Part shown: positions 34,743 through 43,355 of the stretch, piece after piece
Position numbering within the stretch: position 1 is the stretch's first letter
How the letters are laid out: each line of letters opens with the position of its first letter
NCBI GenBank assembly: GCA_964578835.1
Contig: CAZOEL010000046.1
Coordinates: 1 to 55,628 of the forward strand
DNA from: CAZOEL01 sp964578835
Lineage (GTDB): Bacteria > Desulfobacterota > Syntrophobacteria > Syntrophobacterales > Syntrophobacteraceae
Direction: 5' to 3'
DNA length: 55,628 nt
The notes under the pieces: model-generated
Told to the model about the DNA's origin: nothing
What the model saw: the letters and a program-made list of their open reading frames with translations, nothing else
Databases searched by the model: none
Made by a program: the position numbers and the translations under genes

Positions 34743-35004
34743 CTTTATTCATCTCCTTCTTGAAAGAACTACCCCTGAACGATCCGTCAAGGTAAAACAA
34801 TTTTCAAAATTATTAATTTTACTGAGCTTTTATACGATAATCGGGCCTGTTTCAATAAAAAAATTGGCTTCTGCGCCGTCAAGATTAAAATGAGAGCGGA
34901 CTGCCGGGAATCCAGTCATTATGTTCTCAATGAGAAGAATTGTTCTAAAGGCTTTAGTGGCGCTCGTTCGAAGGGCTTTTGACCTTTTAGCCAGGAGGCG
35001 TGTT

Positions 35005-35373
35005 GTGGCCGACATTATCTTCGACAAGAAGGAGCAGCTCGAAAAAATCCAATCGGCGCTCATCGAAGGGGAGCGCGTTGAAGCGGTATTCGATCTCAAA
35101 GGAGGCGGCACGGGTTTTATCGGCATCACCTCTCATAGAATCGTCCTCTACGACAAAGCCTTCATGAGGAAGATGAAAGCGGTGGTCTCGATTCCCTACT
35201 CGCGCATCCACAGTCTGGCGGCCGAGGATGAATCGGGCCTTTTCACGGGACGAGGCTTCTTCTCGAGCAGCAAGCTCGTTGTGAACACGAGCCATGGCGA
35301 CTACGAGCTTGATTTCCGGGGAGCGGACAAGGCGCACATCGCCCATGACTTGATCCTTCAGCATATGCTTTAA
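35005..35373 (+). CDS. PH-domain (YokE-like) protein
   Basis: A 122-residue protein with a bacterial PH/GRAM-like domain: IQSALIEGERVEAVFDLKGGGTGFIGITSHRIVLYD, then KAVVSIPYSRIHSLAAEDE and a short strand and helix to the end. The frame is open from 34921, but AGGAGG 6 bases before a GTG at 35005 gives the better start, which also removes an odd basic N-terminal extension. Function is unknown. Downstream bases 35374-35668 (295) contain no gene I can support. Confidence 0.72.
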   Translation: MADIIFDKKEQLEKIQSALIEGERVEAVFDLKGGGTGFIGITSHRIVLYDKAFMRKMKAVVSIPYSRIHSLAAEDESGLFTGRGFFSSSKLVVNTSHGDYELDFRGADKAHIAHDLILQHML

Positions 35374-35668
35374 TGCTGAGGATTACATTTGTAGTGAAAT
35401 GAGACGGAAGCACGATGAAACGAGGAGCCTGCAAGACAAGAAAATGTAGCAGGCGGGCATTGATTGGAATAGTCTGATCGAGAAGTTCAAGAGCTTTGAG
35501 CTTGATCGAAAAGATCGAGGAGATGGATTCTCAGGTCCCTTTTCCTCACGAGGACGGAATTCCCGGTTACGCGCTTCGCCTGGACCCGGCGTTTGAGTGA
35601 TGAATTGAGAACTCGAGGCTTCCCTGTTGCCTGGATTGTCGTCGGTGTCATGCGCCTGGAGTAGGAAG

Positions 35669-36151
35669 CTATGAGCGTTCTATCTCTGCATAGATGAGCT
35701 TCACCACCTCCGGCAGGGCTTGGGACACCTCAGTAGACAGTTCGAGGGACCAGTCGATCTGAGCGGGTTCAACACCTATAACGACCACTTCAGGCGATTC
35801 GCTCCTCCCGGCGAGAGCAAGCGTTCTCGAGATGTCGAATCCATGCATTGAAGCGATGCAGCGGTTTTCCTCAAAGGCATCCAGAGACATCCGGTATATG
35901 GCGCCCGGAGTCCCGCCATCAGCCATCACCGCATCGATTACAATGATTCGATCCGCTTTCTCCATGGCTGGAAGGGCATCCAGAATTGCGGTTCCTATAT
36001 CCAGGACGCTGACTCCAGCGGGAAGTCCCTGCTCGATCAATGCTCGCGCGACATGGACTCCAACGCCTTCGTCGCGGAGGAGCAGATTGCCTAATCCAAG
36101 AACCAGAGTGTTCAAAGGTCTGCGTCCACTTGCATTCATTTTTCTTTCCAT
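35669..36151 (-). CDS. Hydrogenase maturation protease (HyaD/HybD/HupD family)
   Basis: Nickel-dependent endopeptidase that trims the large-subunit C-terminus after the active site is built. It has VLGLGNLLLRDEGVGVHVARAL with the metal-binding glutamic and aspartic acids, VIDAVMADGGTPGAIY, and MHGFDISRTLALAGR with the third ligand. The N-terminus is uncertain: ATGs at 36190, 36166, 36151 and 36139 are possible; I used 36151. It is the last gene of the hydrogenase operon, matching the cleavable large-subunit tail. Confidence 0.9.
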   Translation of the reverse strand: MERKMNASGRRPLNTLVLGLGNLLLRDEGVGVHVARALIEQGLPAGVSVLDIGTAILDALPAMEKADRIIVIDAVMADGGTPGAIYRMSLDAFEENRCIASMHGFDISRTLALAGRSESPEVVVIGVEPAQIDWSLELSTEVSQALPEVVKLIYAEIERS

Positions 36152-36251
36152 CGCGCTTATACTCATCGTCTTCTTACCGAGTAAATTCAACGGCCGCTGA
36201 AGGCTCAGCGGCCGTTTGCATCAAGGATGCGAGATCACCGCTCAGCTGAGC

Positions 36252-37607
36252 TTAATCGTCATCGTCGTCTTCTTCATCGTCCTCTTCATCGCTGCTCCCC
36301 GATCTGTAAACGCGTACAGATACGGTATCGGAAGAGCTCAGACCGTCTCTATCCTTAACAGTCAGTTCGAAGACGAGCGTCGCACCGCGAGAACCGACGC
36401 TCGGAGCGCGGAATGAGGCCGAGGCCGACGAGGCTCCGGACAACGTCACCGAGGGGCCTGAAGTCTGCCGCCACTGGTAGGAGGCAATGGCTCCGTCGGG
36501 ATCTGAAGAGCCGGACCCTGAAAGGCTCACTCGTGCGCCGGACCTCACTGTTTGGTCTCTGCCCGCATTGGCCACCGGCGCTTGATTGTCAGACGTCGGG
36601 GGTGGCGGGGTCCCTCCATCCGGCGACAGAACAATGACCGTCACCGTGTCGCTGTCCGTATTCCCGGCGCCGTCTGTCACGATGAGAGTGAAGGTGAGGG
36701 TTGCCGGAGAAAGAGGCACCTGGAATATCGGAGCCATAGCCAAGGGATCGGAGAGCGCAGAATCGGGGCCTCCTGTCTGCTCCCAGGAGTAAGAGACGAT
36801 TGCGTCATCCGGATCGGTCGAATAGAATCCGTCAAGGTTGACATACGCGCCGGGAAGCACCAGGAGGTCAATCCCCGCATCGGCTGTCGGAGGCAGATTG
36901 CTGCTTTCCCCACCACCACCGGAGGCGCTCACTGTAACGTTGACGGTATCTCTCGATACCTGTCCGGCTCTATCGGTTACAGCGAGCTCAAAGCTCAGCG
37001 CGCCCTGGACCGAAGGAGCTGTGAACGATGCCGATGCTGAGGTTGCGTTTCTGATCGTTACGGAAGCTCCTGATAGTTGCGTCCAAGCGTAGGATGCTAT
37101 TCCGTCATCTGAGTCCGTTGAGGTGGAGCCGTTAAGCGTCACTTGCGCTCCGGGAGCGACTGTTTGATCCGACCCGGCCCGTGCGACGGGGGGAGCATTC
37201 ACGGAGCTCGCGCGCACCGTCACCGTGCATGTGTCAGTGCTTGGTGAGTTGAAGCCGTCTGAGACGGAAAGCCTAAATGTAAGGGTGGTCTGGGTCGAAA
37301 CGCCAGGCGCGGTGAAAGTAGCGGACGCTCTGCTCGAGTTTGTTATCGTTACATTCGGCCCGGCGGTTTGAGTCCAGGCGTACGTGGCGATTCCATCATC
37401 CGGGTCGCTCGATGCGGAGCCGTTTAAAGTCACCGATGCGCCCGAGTTGACCGTCTGATCCGCCCCAGCGTTGGCAACGGGCGGTCTGTTGCTGAAGTTG
37501 TGACATCTGCTGCAGTCATCGCCTCTGCTGACGTAGGCCTCCGCTCCGGAAGCTCCCATGACGCTGATAAGCAAGGCGAGGAGGAGAACACTTACGATTT
37601 GTTTCAT
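36252..37607 (-). CDS. Secreted PKD-repeat protein with a CxxCH haem motif
   Basis: A 451-residue exported protein. Signal peptide 1-24 (cleavage after GAEA). One c-type haem motif CSRCH at 32-36. Four PKD-like beta-sandwich repeats follow (about 42-131, 138-226, 237-327, 341-430), each starting NxPPVANAGxDQTV-like and containing SSDPDDxIxxYxWxQ. The C-terminus is a strongly acidic tail (EEDDEEDDDDD). It sits between the hydrogenase large subunit and its maturation protease, so it is probably an exported electron-transfer partner or scaffold of the hydrogenase. Cell-surface exposure is an inference. Confidence 0.85.
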   Translation of the reverse strand: MKQIVSVLLLALLISVMGASGAEAYVSRGDDCSRCHNFSNRPPVANAGADQTVNSGASVTLNGSASSDPDDGIATYAWTQTAGPNVTITNSSRASATFTAPGVSTQTTLTFRLSVSDGFNSPSTDTCTVTVRASSVNAPPVARAGSDQTVAPGAQVTLNGSTSTDSDDGIASYAWTQLSGASVTIRNATSASASFTAPSVQGALSFELAVTDRAGQVSRDTVNVTVSASGGGGESSNLPPTADAGIDLLVLPGAYVNLDGFYSTDPDDAIVSYSWEQTGGPDSALSDPLAMAPIFQVPLSPATLTFTLIVTDGAGNTDSDTVTVIVLSPDGGTPPPPTSDNQAPVANAGRDQTVRSGARVSLSGSGSSDPDGAIASYQWRQTSGPSVTLSGASSASASFRAPSVGSRGATLVFELTVKDRDGLSSSDTVSVRVYRSGSSDEEDDEEDDDDD

Positions 37608-37637
37608 CTCTTTGTCCTTATTTTCACGCTATCTCAT

Positions 37638-39104
37638 TTATTTACAGCTTCCTGCGCGGACGATGACCGGTTTTCCTTTCGGCTTCATGACATGAACTGC
37701 GCATGAAAGGCACGGGTCATAAGAGTGGATAACCCTGAGCGCCTCCACTGGCCGATTCGGATCGTGCACGGGGGTCCCTATCAGCGCCTGTTCCATCGGG
37801 CCGTTGACTCCGCTGGAATCCATTGGGGAAGCGTTCCAGCAAGTGGGAGTAATCACCTGGTAGTTGGATATTTTGCTGTCGCTTATGTTCACCCAGTGTC
37901 CCAGCGCTCCACGCGGAGCCTCTGTCAGGCCGATCCCGGATGCGCTCGTCGGGTTGGAATAGGAATTGTAAACCGGACCGCTCAGGTTCTGTTCGAGTTG
38001 ATCCAGCCATCCGTTCATGGCGTCCGCCACGACCTTGGCTTCATAGGCGCGCGCCAGATGCCTGTCCATAACCGATATTCCGCCCGTATACTTGTTGCTG
38101 ACCACCATTCTGGCGAGCGGCCCCGCCTCGAAGGGCGCATTGTTATACCGTGGAGCCTTCAACCAGGAATAGGCGTTTGTCTTGGTGTCGGGGTCCACCG
38201 GAGTGGTCACTCCGCTTGCCGGGGGACGCGCGGTCGATCCGCTGTACCATGAATAAGCCACGTGCTCCGTTATGCTGCTCAGGTTGAGGGACTGCGCTCT
38301 GCCTCCGGTATAAATTCCTCTGGAGAGCAGCTTTGAGCTGCCCGCATCATTGAGATCGAAAACGCCGAACGCCAGAAGATTTCCGCTTCCCTGACCGATC
38401 TCCTTGTAATCCGAATAGAGGTTGCCTACAGCCTCGACGTCTGGAATATAGGTTCCCTCGATAAACTTCAGAAGATTCGCTAAATGGGATCTGAAGGCGC
38501 CTATGCGAGCAGCGGTCGGGACAGAAGAGGAGCCTCCCGCCAGGAAATTGCCGGGCATGGGAAGCTTTCCACCGAAAATGGCGCCCATCTCATGAGCGGT
38601 TCGACGCATCTGCACCGCTTTCGGGATATGGCCTGCAACTGCGTCTAAGGCGGGGTCTGAGCGGAAGTCGAGATCGGCGCCGTTTATTGAGTCTGTCGGG
38701 TTCCAGGCCGGAGTCCAGGGCGCGGAGTTGGGAGCTTTGACAAAATCCAGGGCAGCCAAAAGATAGAAATGAAGAAGATGCGATTGGATGAAGTTCGATC
38801 CGAGCACGAGGTTCCGAATAATCCTGCCATTGGCCGGGGCAGTTCTCCTGGCGGCGGATTCAAGCGTTAGAGCGGCCGCCATGCCGTGCGATACGGGACA
38901 GACTCCGCAGATCCGCTCCGTAATGGAAGGGGCGTCTCTCGGATCTCTCCCTTGTAGAATCGTCTCGAAGCCTCTAAAAAGAGTTCCGGTGCACTTGGCG
39001 TCCACGATTTCATTCGATCCATTGACCGAATCAATGGTCACTTCGACCTTCATGTGTCCCTCGATCCGGGTAACCGGATCCATAACTGTAATTACACTAG
39101 CCAC
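37638..39104 (-). CDS. [NiFe] hydrogenase large subunit
   Basis: Carries the Ni-Fe active site. The N-terminal L1 motif is RICGVCP (with VTRIEGH upstream) and the C-terminal L2 motif is DPCLSCAVH, followed by a short tail (VMKPKGKPVIV...) that the protease removes after the histidine. All four nickel or iron cysteines are cysteine, so this is not a selenocysteine enzyme. 488 residues. It lacks its own signal peptide and should ride out on the Tat signal of the small subunit. Confidence 0.96.
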   Translation of the reverse strand: MASVITVMDPVTRIEGHMKVEVTIDSVNGSNEIVDAKCTGTLFRGFETILQGRDPRDAPSITERICGVCPVSHGMAAALTLESAARRTAPANGRIIRNLVLGSNFIQSHLLHFYLLAALDFVKAPNSAPWTPAWNPTDSINGADLDFRSDPALDAVAGHIPKAVQMRRTAHEMGAIFGGKLPMPGNFLAGGSSSVPTAARIGAFRSHLANLLKFIEGTYIPDVEAVGNLYSDYKEIGQGSGNLLAFGVFDLNDAGSSKLLSRGIYTGGRAQSLNLSSITEHVAYSWYSGSTARPPASGVTTPVDPDTKTNAYSWLKAPRYNNAPFEAGPLARMVVSNKYTGGISVMDRHLARAYEAKVVADAMNGWLDQLEQNLSGPVYNSYSNPTSASGIGLTEAPRGALGHWVNISDSKISNYQVITPTCWNASPMDSSGVNGPMEQALIGTPVHDPNRPVEALRVIHSYDPCLSCAVHVMKPKGKPVIVRAGSCK

Positions 39105-39199
39105 AATGACCTCCGCTTGTATTGCATTTCAGTAAATCGACTCAGCCAGCCATTCAAAAAGCTTGCTGACCCGGATTGTATGCTCCGAAGACTGCCGCT

Positions 39200-40261
39200 T
39201 TAGTGGCAGGTGCTGCAGCTTTGCCCGTTTGTAGGGGGATGCCCTGAGGGTAGCTTCTGACCGCCGCCCGTATCGCCGCCAGTCGAGGAGCCTCCGCCTC
39301 CGAACTCTGAAGGGCTGTGGCATGAAGAGCACGACTGAGTGGTGTTTGGATGCCCGGAAGGGAGCGCTCCGGCCGAGCTGTAAAAGGGGGAGAAACGATC
39401 CGGAAATCCGTTCTCTGTACAGCCGATGCAGATAGCATTCGCCCCTATGCACCAGTTGGTTCCTCCGTTCCATTTGCGACTTGCGCAGTCGCCTCGCGTG
39501 TTGGGACCTTTGCAGCCTTTGTCTCTCAGGCAAAGCCCTTCCTGGCCGAAGGTCGTCGCCCAGGTTTGTCCGTTTCTCGGGCAGGTGTTGTGGATATTGG
39601 AGGAGAAGAATTCCTGTGGACGCCCGGAGGAGTCAGGATTCACATTGGCGCCTGCAAGAAGCTTGGCGATGGTCCCGATAATCCAGTCCGGATGCGCGGG
39701 GCAACCGGGAATGTTTATGGTCGATCTTCTGGTTAACGATTGAACGCTCCTGATGCCCGTCGGATTGGGCGCGGCTCCGGACATTCCGCCAAAGCTCGCG
39801 CATGTGCCGATGCTCAGGACGGCAGCCGCCTTCGGAGCAAGGCGTTGCACCACTTCCATGGCCGTCATGTCTCGCCCGTTTTCGTTCCATACATAGCAGC
39901 ACCGACCGCCGAAAGCAGTTGGAATCCCACCTTCAACGGCAAGCACAAACGAGCCTGAGCTCTCTGTCTTTAGAGCGTTATCCACCGCGAGGGAGCCGGC
40001 CGCGCCCATCAGGTTCGGATGATAAGCGAGATTCACGGTGTTGATGAGCAGGTCGGCTGCATCCGTCGGTTTGCTCGTTGAGATGCGGTTGGCTAACGAT
40101 ACTGTGCAGCCGGTGCAGTTGGCTGCGGCTATCCAAATGATGGGCGGGCCTTCTCCTGTGGCCAGCACTTTTTCCAGGATGCCGAGCGTGGAAAAGTCAA
40201 GCCCGAGTGCAGCGGCCGACCCTACGCAGTACTTCAGAAAATCCCTTCGCGATGACTTCAA
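39200..40261 (-). CDS. [NiFe] hydrogenase small subunit with two C-terminal CxxCH motifs
   Basis: Tat signal (RRDFLK, residues 5-10) and a 353-residue precursor starting at a TTG with AAAGGAG. Cluster ligands: proximal CTGC, SIGTCASFGG and GCPAHP; distal HNTC and CLRDKGCKGP; medial region DCASRKWNGGTNWCIGANAICIGC, where a Cys replaces the usual Pro, which suggests a [4Fe-4S] medial cluster. The membrane helix is missing. Instead the last 60 residues have two similar modules, LPSGHPNTTQSCSSCH and LPSGHPPTNGQSCSTCH, giving two c-type haem-binding motifs, the last ending at the final residue. These should pass electrons to periplasmic cytochromes. Confidence 0.93.
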   Translation of the reverse strand: MKSSRRDFLKYCVGSAAALGLDFSTLGILEKVLATGEGPPIIWIAAANCTGCTVSLANRISTSKPTDAADLLINTVNLAYHPNLMGAAGSLAVDNALKTESSGSFVLAVEGGIPTAFGGRCCYVWNENGRDMTAMEVVQRLAPKAAAVLSIGTCASFGGMSGAAPNPTGIRSVQSLTRRSTINIPGCPAHPDWIIGTIAKLLAGANVNPDSSGRPQEFFSSNIHNTCPRNGQTWATTFGQEGLCLRDKGCKGPNTRGDCASRKWNGGTNWCIGANAICIGCTENGFPDRFSPFYSSAGALPSGHPNTTQSCSSCHSPSEFGGGGSSTGGDTGGGQKLPSGHPPTNGQSCSTCH

Positions 40262-40335
40262 ATCTTGCTCCTTTCTTTTGTCGTTTGATCGATGAATCCA
40301 AGGCGCGCCAAATAGCGAACCTGTTACTATGGAGA

Positions 40336-40364
40336 ATTATTATTGGTTGCATAATGATGTACAA
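40336..40364 (-). promoter_or_regulatory. Candidate sigma-70 promoter of the hydrogenase operon
   Basis: On the minus strand TTGTAC (40364-40359) is followed after 17 bases by AATAAT (40341-40336). The site lies within an inverted repeat CTATGG...CCATAG (about 40328-40369), which could be an operator. It is about 75 bases before the small-subunit start. Confidence 0.4.
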
Positions 40365-40558
40365 CCATAGAGCCTGATAGTCACATTAAAAGTTATTAAT
40401 ATTGTAGAATATTAAGAATTACAGACAGATCGAAGACTTCATTGATCAAAAATTGAGCGAGGCGGGATTTGCGGTCGGGATTGCAGGAAACGGATTCTAC
40501 GACCTTGGGCTGGCGCTAAAGAGAGCATACTGCGTCGCGATCGTGGGAATAATGCAGT

Positions 40559-40815
40559 CACTCGATGTTCAAGTTTTTCTACCCCGAAGGGGTTTCATAA
40601 ACCAGCCCGGGGTAATCACCTCGGGTATGCGGTGAAAGAAAGTATGATACCCTGAAAGGGATAAATGGAGATGTGCCGATCTTTATGCATCCCTTTCAGG
40701 GAATAGAACCCTGTCTGACACTATTCCCGGGGTCGCGCTCTCGCTTACCCCGGGCTGATGTATGAAACCCCTTCGGGGTAGAAAAGCTCAAACCAATAAA
40801 CTTGAACATCGAGTG
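40559..40815. mobile_element. MITE-like nested palindromic element
   Basis: Perfect inverted arms nest around a common centre: 18 bases (40559-40576 with 40798-40815), 23 bases (40577-40599 with 40761-40783), 13 bases (40603-40615 with 40745-40757) and 12 bases (40650-40661 with 40690-40701). The right half carries 14 extra bases between the first two arms. No ORF is inside. No clear target duplication flanks it. It resembles a non-autonomous palindromic element (TnpA-REP or MITE-type) lying between nfo and the hydrogenase operon. Confidence 0.75.
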
Positions 40816-40930
40816 CCAGGTATAGAAGGTATCGAATTTTCATAAGAATTGCGATACTGTACGATCGATCTGCTGACGCTCGTTTTGAGTGCGAAAGAGA
40901 AGCGTGCATGACCGAGTGATATGCGAGGCG

Positions 40931-41803
40931 TCAAACATCCTGTTGAGAAAGACAGGCTCGAAGTATCCCGAGATTCTTCTTATCCTCTTCGAGGCCATTC
41001 TTCTTCGGGGTTTCGAGCACCATGGGATGCATCTCGAAGCGTGGATCGTTCACGAGCAGTCTGAATCCTTCGAGGCCAATCTTGCCTTCTCCTATGCTCT
41101 CGTGCCTGTCTACGCGCGATCCGAGCTCTTTTTTGCTGTCGTTCAGATGGAAAAACTTCATGCGCTCGAGGCCTACTATGTCGTGAAACCTGGAGAATGT
41201 CGCCTCGTAAGCCGCAGCATCGCGTATATCGTATCCGGCTGCAAACGTGTGGCACGTGTCATAGCAGACTCCAAGGCGACGGCCGTGTCTGGAAGAGTTC
41301 AGAATGAAGGCTATTTCCTCGAAAGTCGATCCCAATTGAGTGCCCTGGCCGGCCGTGGTTTCGATCAACACCGAGACGTCCAACGTTTCAGAAAGATCGA
41401 TGGCTTTGTCCAAATTGAGTACAAAGCTTTTCAAACCCTCTTCGGTTCCCTGCCCGACGTGCGAGCCGGGATGCGTGATGAGGTAAGGAATTCCAAGCGT
41501 AGCGCACCGACTGAGCTCATCGGAGAAGGCGGCGATCGATTTCTCGAGCACTGCGTCGTCCGCTGCCGAGAGGTTTATAAGATAGGCGTCATGAACTGCT
41601 ACGGGGATATTCCCGCTTTCTTGCCACGCCTTGTGAAATAGCTCTACAGTCTGCGGGCTTAAAGGAGGAGCCTTCCACTGGCGTTCATTTTTAACAAAAA
41701 GCTGAAGCGCTTCTCCCCGGATTTCCCCGAGGCGCTGAAAAGCGAGGTGTAGTCCGCCAGCCATGGATGTATGTGCGCCAAGAAGCGGCATTTTGATTCT
41801 CAT
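40931..41803 (-). CDS. nfo: Endonuclease IV (AP endonuclease)
   Basis: A metal-dependent apurinic/apyrimidinic endonuclease of base-excision repair. It has LLGAHTSMAGGLHLAFQR, LINLSAADD, THPGSHVGQGTEEGL, VLIETTAGQG, CYDTCHTFAAGYD, FHLNDSKKELGSRVDRHESIGEGKIG and a C-terminal VLETPKK, covering the nine metal-binding residues. Starts upstream of the family sequence are non-homologous, so I used the ATG at 41803. 290 residues. Confidence 0.95.
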   Translation of the reverse strand: MRIKMPLLGAHTSMAGGLHLAFQRLGEIRGEALQLFVKNERQWKAPPLSPQTVELFHKAWQESGNIPVAVHDAYLINLSAADDAVLEKSIAAFSDELSRCATLGIPYLITHPGSHVGQGTEEGLKSFVLNLDKAIDLSETLDVSVLIETTAGQGTQLGSTFEEIAFILNSSRHGRRLGVCYDTCHTFAAGYDIRDAAAYEATFSRFHDIVGLERMKFFHLNDSKKELGSRVDRHESIGEGKIGLEGFRLLVNDPRFEMHPMVLETPKKNGLEEDKKNLGILRACLSQQDV

Positions 41804-42033
41804 CTCAAGATGTTGATTGCATAGATCACGATTCCGACGGCATTGATTTTTCCTGATTTCTTGGCAAAGCCAAATGGTTATGTTATACGGAGTCCCTCGG
41901 TAATGCAAGACGGCGGCAGCCGGATTTGCCCGTCGCGCTGCAGTTCCTTTTCTGCAAAGCCAGGCGCGTGGTTCCTTTTTATATATCGTTATCATTATAA
42001 TGCCGTGTTGACATTGTTTCGGGAGAATGACTC

Positions 42034-43332
42034 ATGATTGAAAGATATACACGCCCGGAAATGGGACGAATCTGGACGCTGGAAAACAAATATCGCAAGT
42101 GGCTCGATGTGGAGATCGCCGCGTGCGAGGCTTTGTCCGAGCTCGGAGAAATTCCGGCGGAAGATATGAAAGAAATCAAGGATAAAGCCGGTTTCAACGT
42201 GGAGCGGATCGAACAGATAGAGCAGGAAACCCACCATGATGTGATTGCGTTCCTGACCAGTGTGGCGGAGCATGTTGGGCCTTCATCCCGGTTTATCCAT
42301 CAGGGGCTCACTTCATCGGATGTGCTGGATACTTCAATGGCTCTGCTCACGGTGGAAGCCTCGGATCTTTTGCTCGAAGACATGGACAAGCTCCTGGCCG
42401 TGCTCAAAAGAAGAGCCTATGAATGGAAAGACACCGTGATGATCGGACGTTCTCATGGAATCCATGCCGAGCCCATCACGTTTGGGCTGAAGTTCGCCCT
42501 CTGGCATTCCGAAATGAGCCGCAACCGCGAGCGTCTCGTCCACGCCAGGGAAACCATGCGAGTGGGCAAAATCTCCGGAGCGGTGGGAACCTACGCGAAT
42601 ATCGATCCCGCAATCGAGAAAAAGGTCTGCGAGAAGCTTTCTCTCAAACCGGCTCCGGCGAGCAGCCAAATCATCCAGCGCGATCGGTACGCAGAGTTTT
42701 TCACGACCCTTGCGATAATAGGAAGCTCCATCGAAAAAATCGCCGTGGAAATCCGGCACCTGCAGCGCACCGAAGTGCGGGAAGCGGAAGAATTTTTTGC
42801 CGCCGGCCAGAAGGGCTCCTCCGCCATGCCTCACAAGAGGAACCCGATTTCTTCAGAAAATCTGAGCGGTCTCGCTCGAGTTCTTCGCGGAAACGCCCTT
42901 GCGGCCATGGAAAACGTGGCGCTCTGGCATGAGCGGGACATCAGCCATTCGTCGGTTGAGAGGATCATTGGACCGGATTCAACGATTCTGCTGGACTATA
43001 TGCTGGCGCGGCTCACCCGAGTTTTGGACAAGCTGACGGTGTATCCGGAAAATATGTTCAGAAACCTCGAGATGACAGGCGGGCTCATGTTCTCTCAGCA
43101 GGTAATGCTGGCTCTGACCACTAAGGGAGTGAGCCGGGAAGACGCCTATCGTATGGTCCAGCGCAACGCCATGAAGGTCTGGGGCGAAGGCGGGCAGCTC
43201 AAAGATGTTCTTCGAACGGATCCCGACATCATGGCCTTTCTGAGCCAAGAAGAGATCGATGGAGTATTCGATCTTCGGTATCATCTCAAGCATGTTGACG
43301 CCATTTTCAGAAATGTTTTCGAATCCATCTGA
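42034..43332 (+). CDS. purB: Adenylosuccinate lyase
   Basis: Catalyses two steps of purine synthesis (SAICAR to AICAR and adenylosuccinate to AMP). It has the fumarase/aspartase superfamily blocks RYTRPEMGRIWTLENKYRKWL, FIHQGLTSSDVLDTSMAL, SHGIHAEPITFGLK and the signature GSSAMPHKRNPISSENLSGLAR. 432 residues, GGGAGA before the ATG. U32 gene follows after 23 bases. Confidence 0.96.
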   Translation: MIERYTRPEMGRIWTLENKYRKWLDVEIAACEALSELGEIPAEDMKEIKDKAGFNVERIEQIEQETHHDVIAFLTSVAEHVGPSSRFIHQGLTSSDVLDTSMALLTVEASDLLLEDMDKLLAVLKRRAYEWKDTVMIGRSHGIHAEPITFGLKFALWHSEMSRNRERLVHARETMRVGKISGAVGTYANIDPAIEKKVCEKLSLKPAPASSQIIQRDRYAEFFTTLAIIGSSIEKIAVEIRHLQRTEVREAEEFFAAGQKGSSAMPHKRNPISSENLSGLARVLRGNALAAMENVALWHERDISHSSVERIIGPDSTILLDYMLARLTRVLDKLTVYPENMFRNLEMTGGLMFSQQVMLALTTKGVSREDAYRMVQRNAMKVWGEGGQLKDVLRTDPDIMAFLSQEEIDGVFDLRYHLKHVDAIFRNVFESI

Positions 43333-43355
43333 GGAAGGGCGGAAGGGAAGGACTG

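Noticed and set aside
40889..41641. 250-residue open frame opposite nfo
   Set aside because: Antisense shadow of the endonuclease IV gene.
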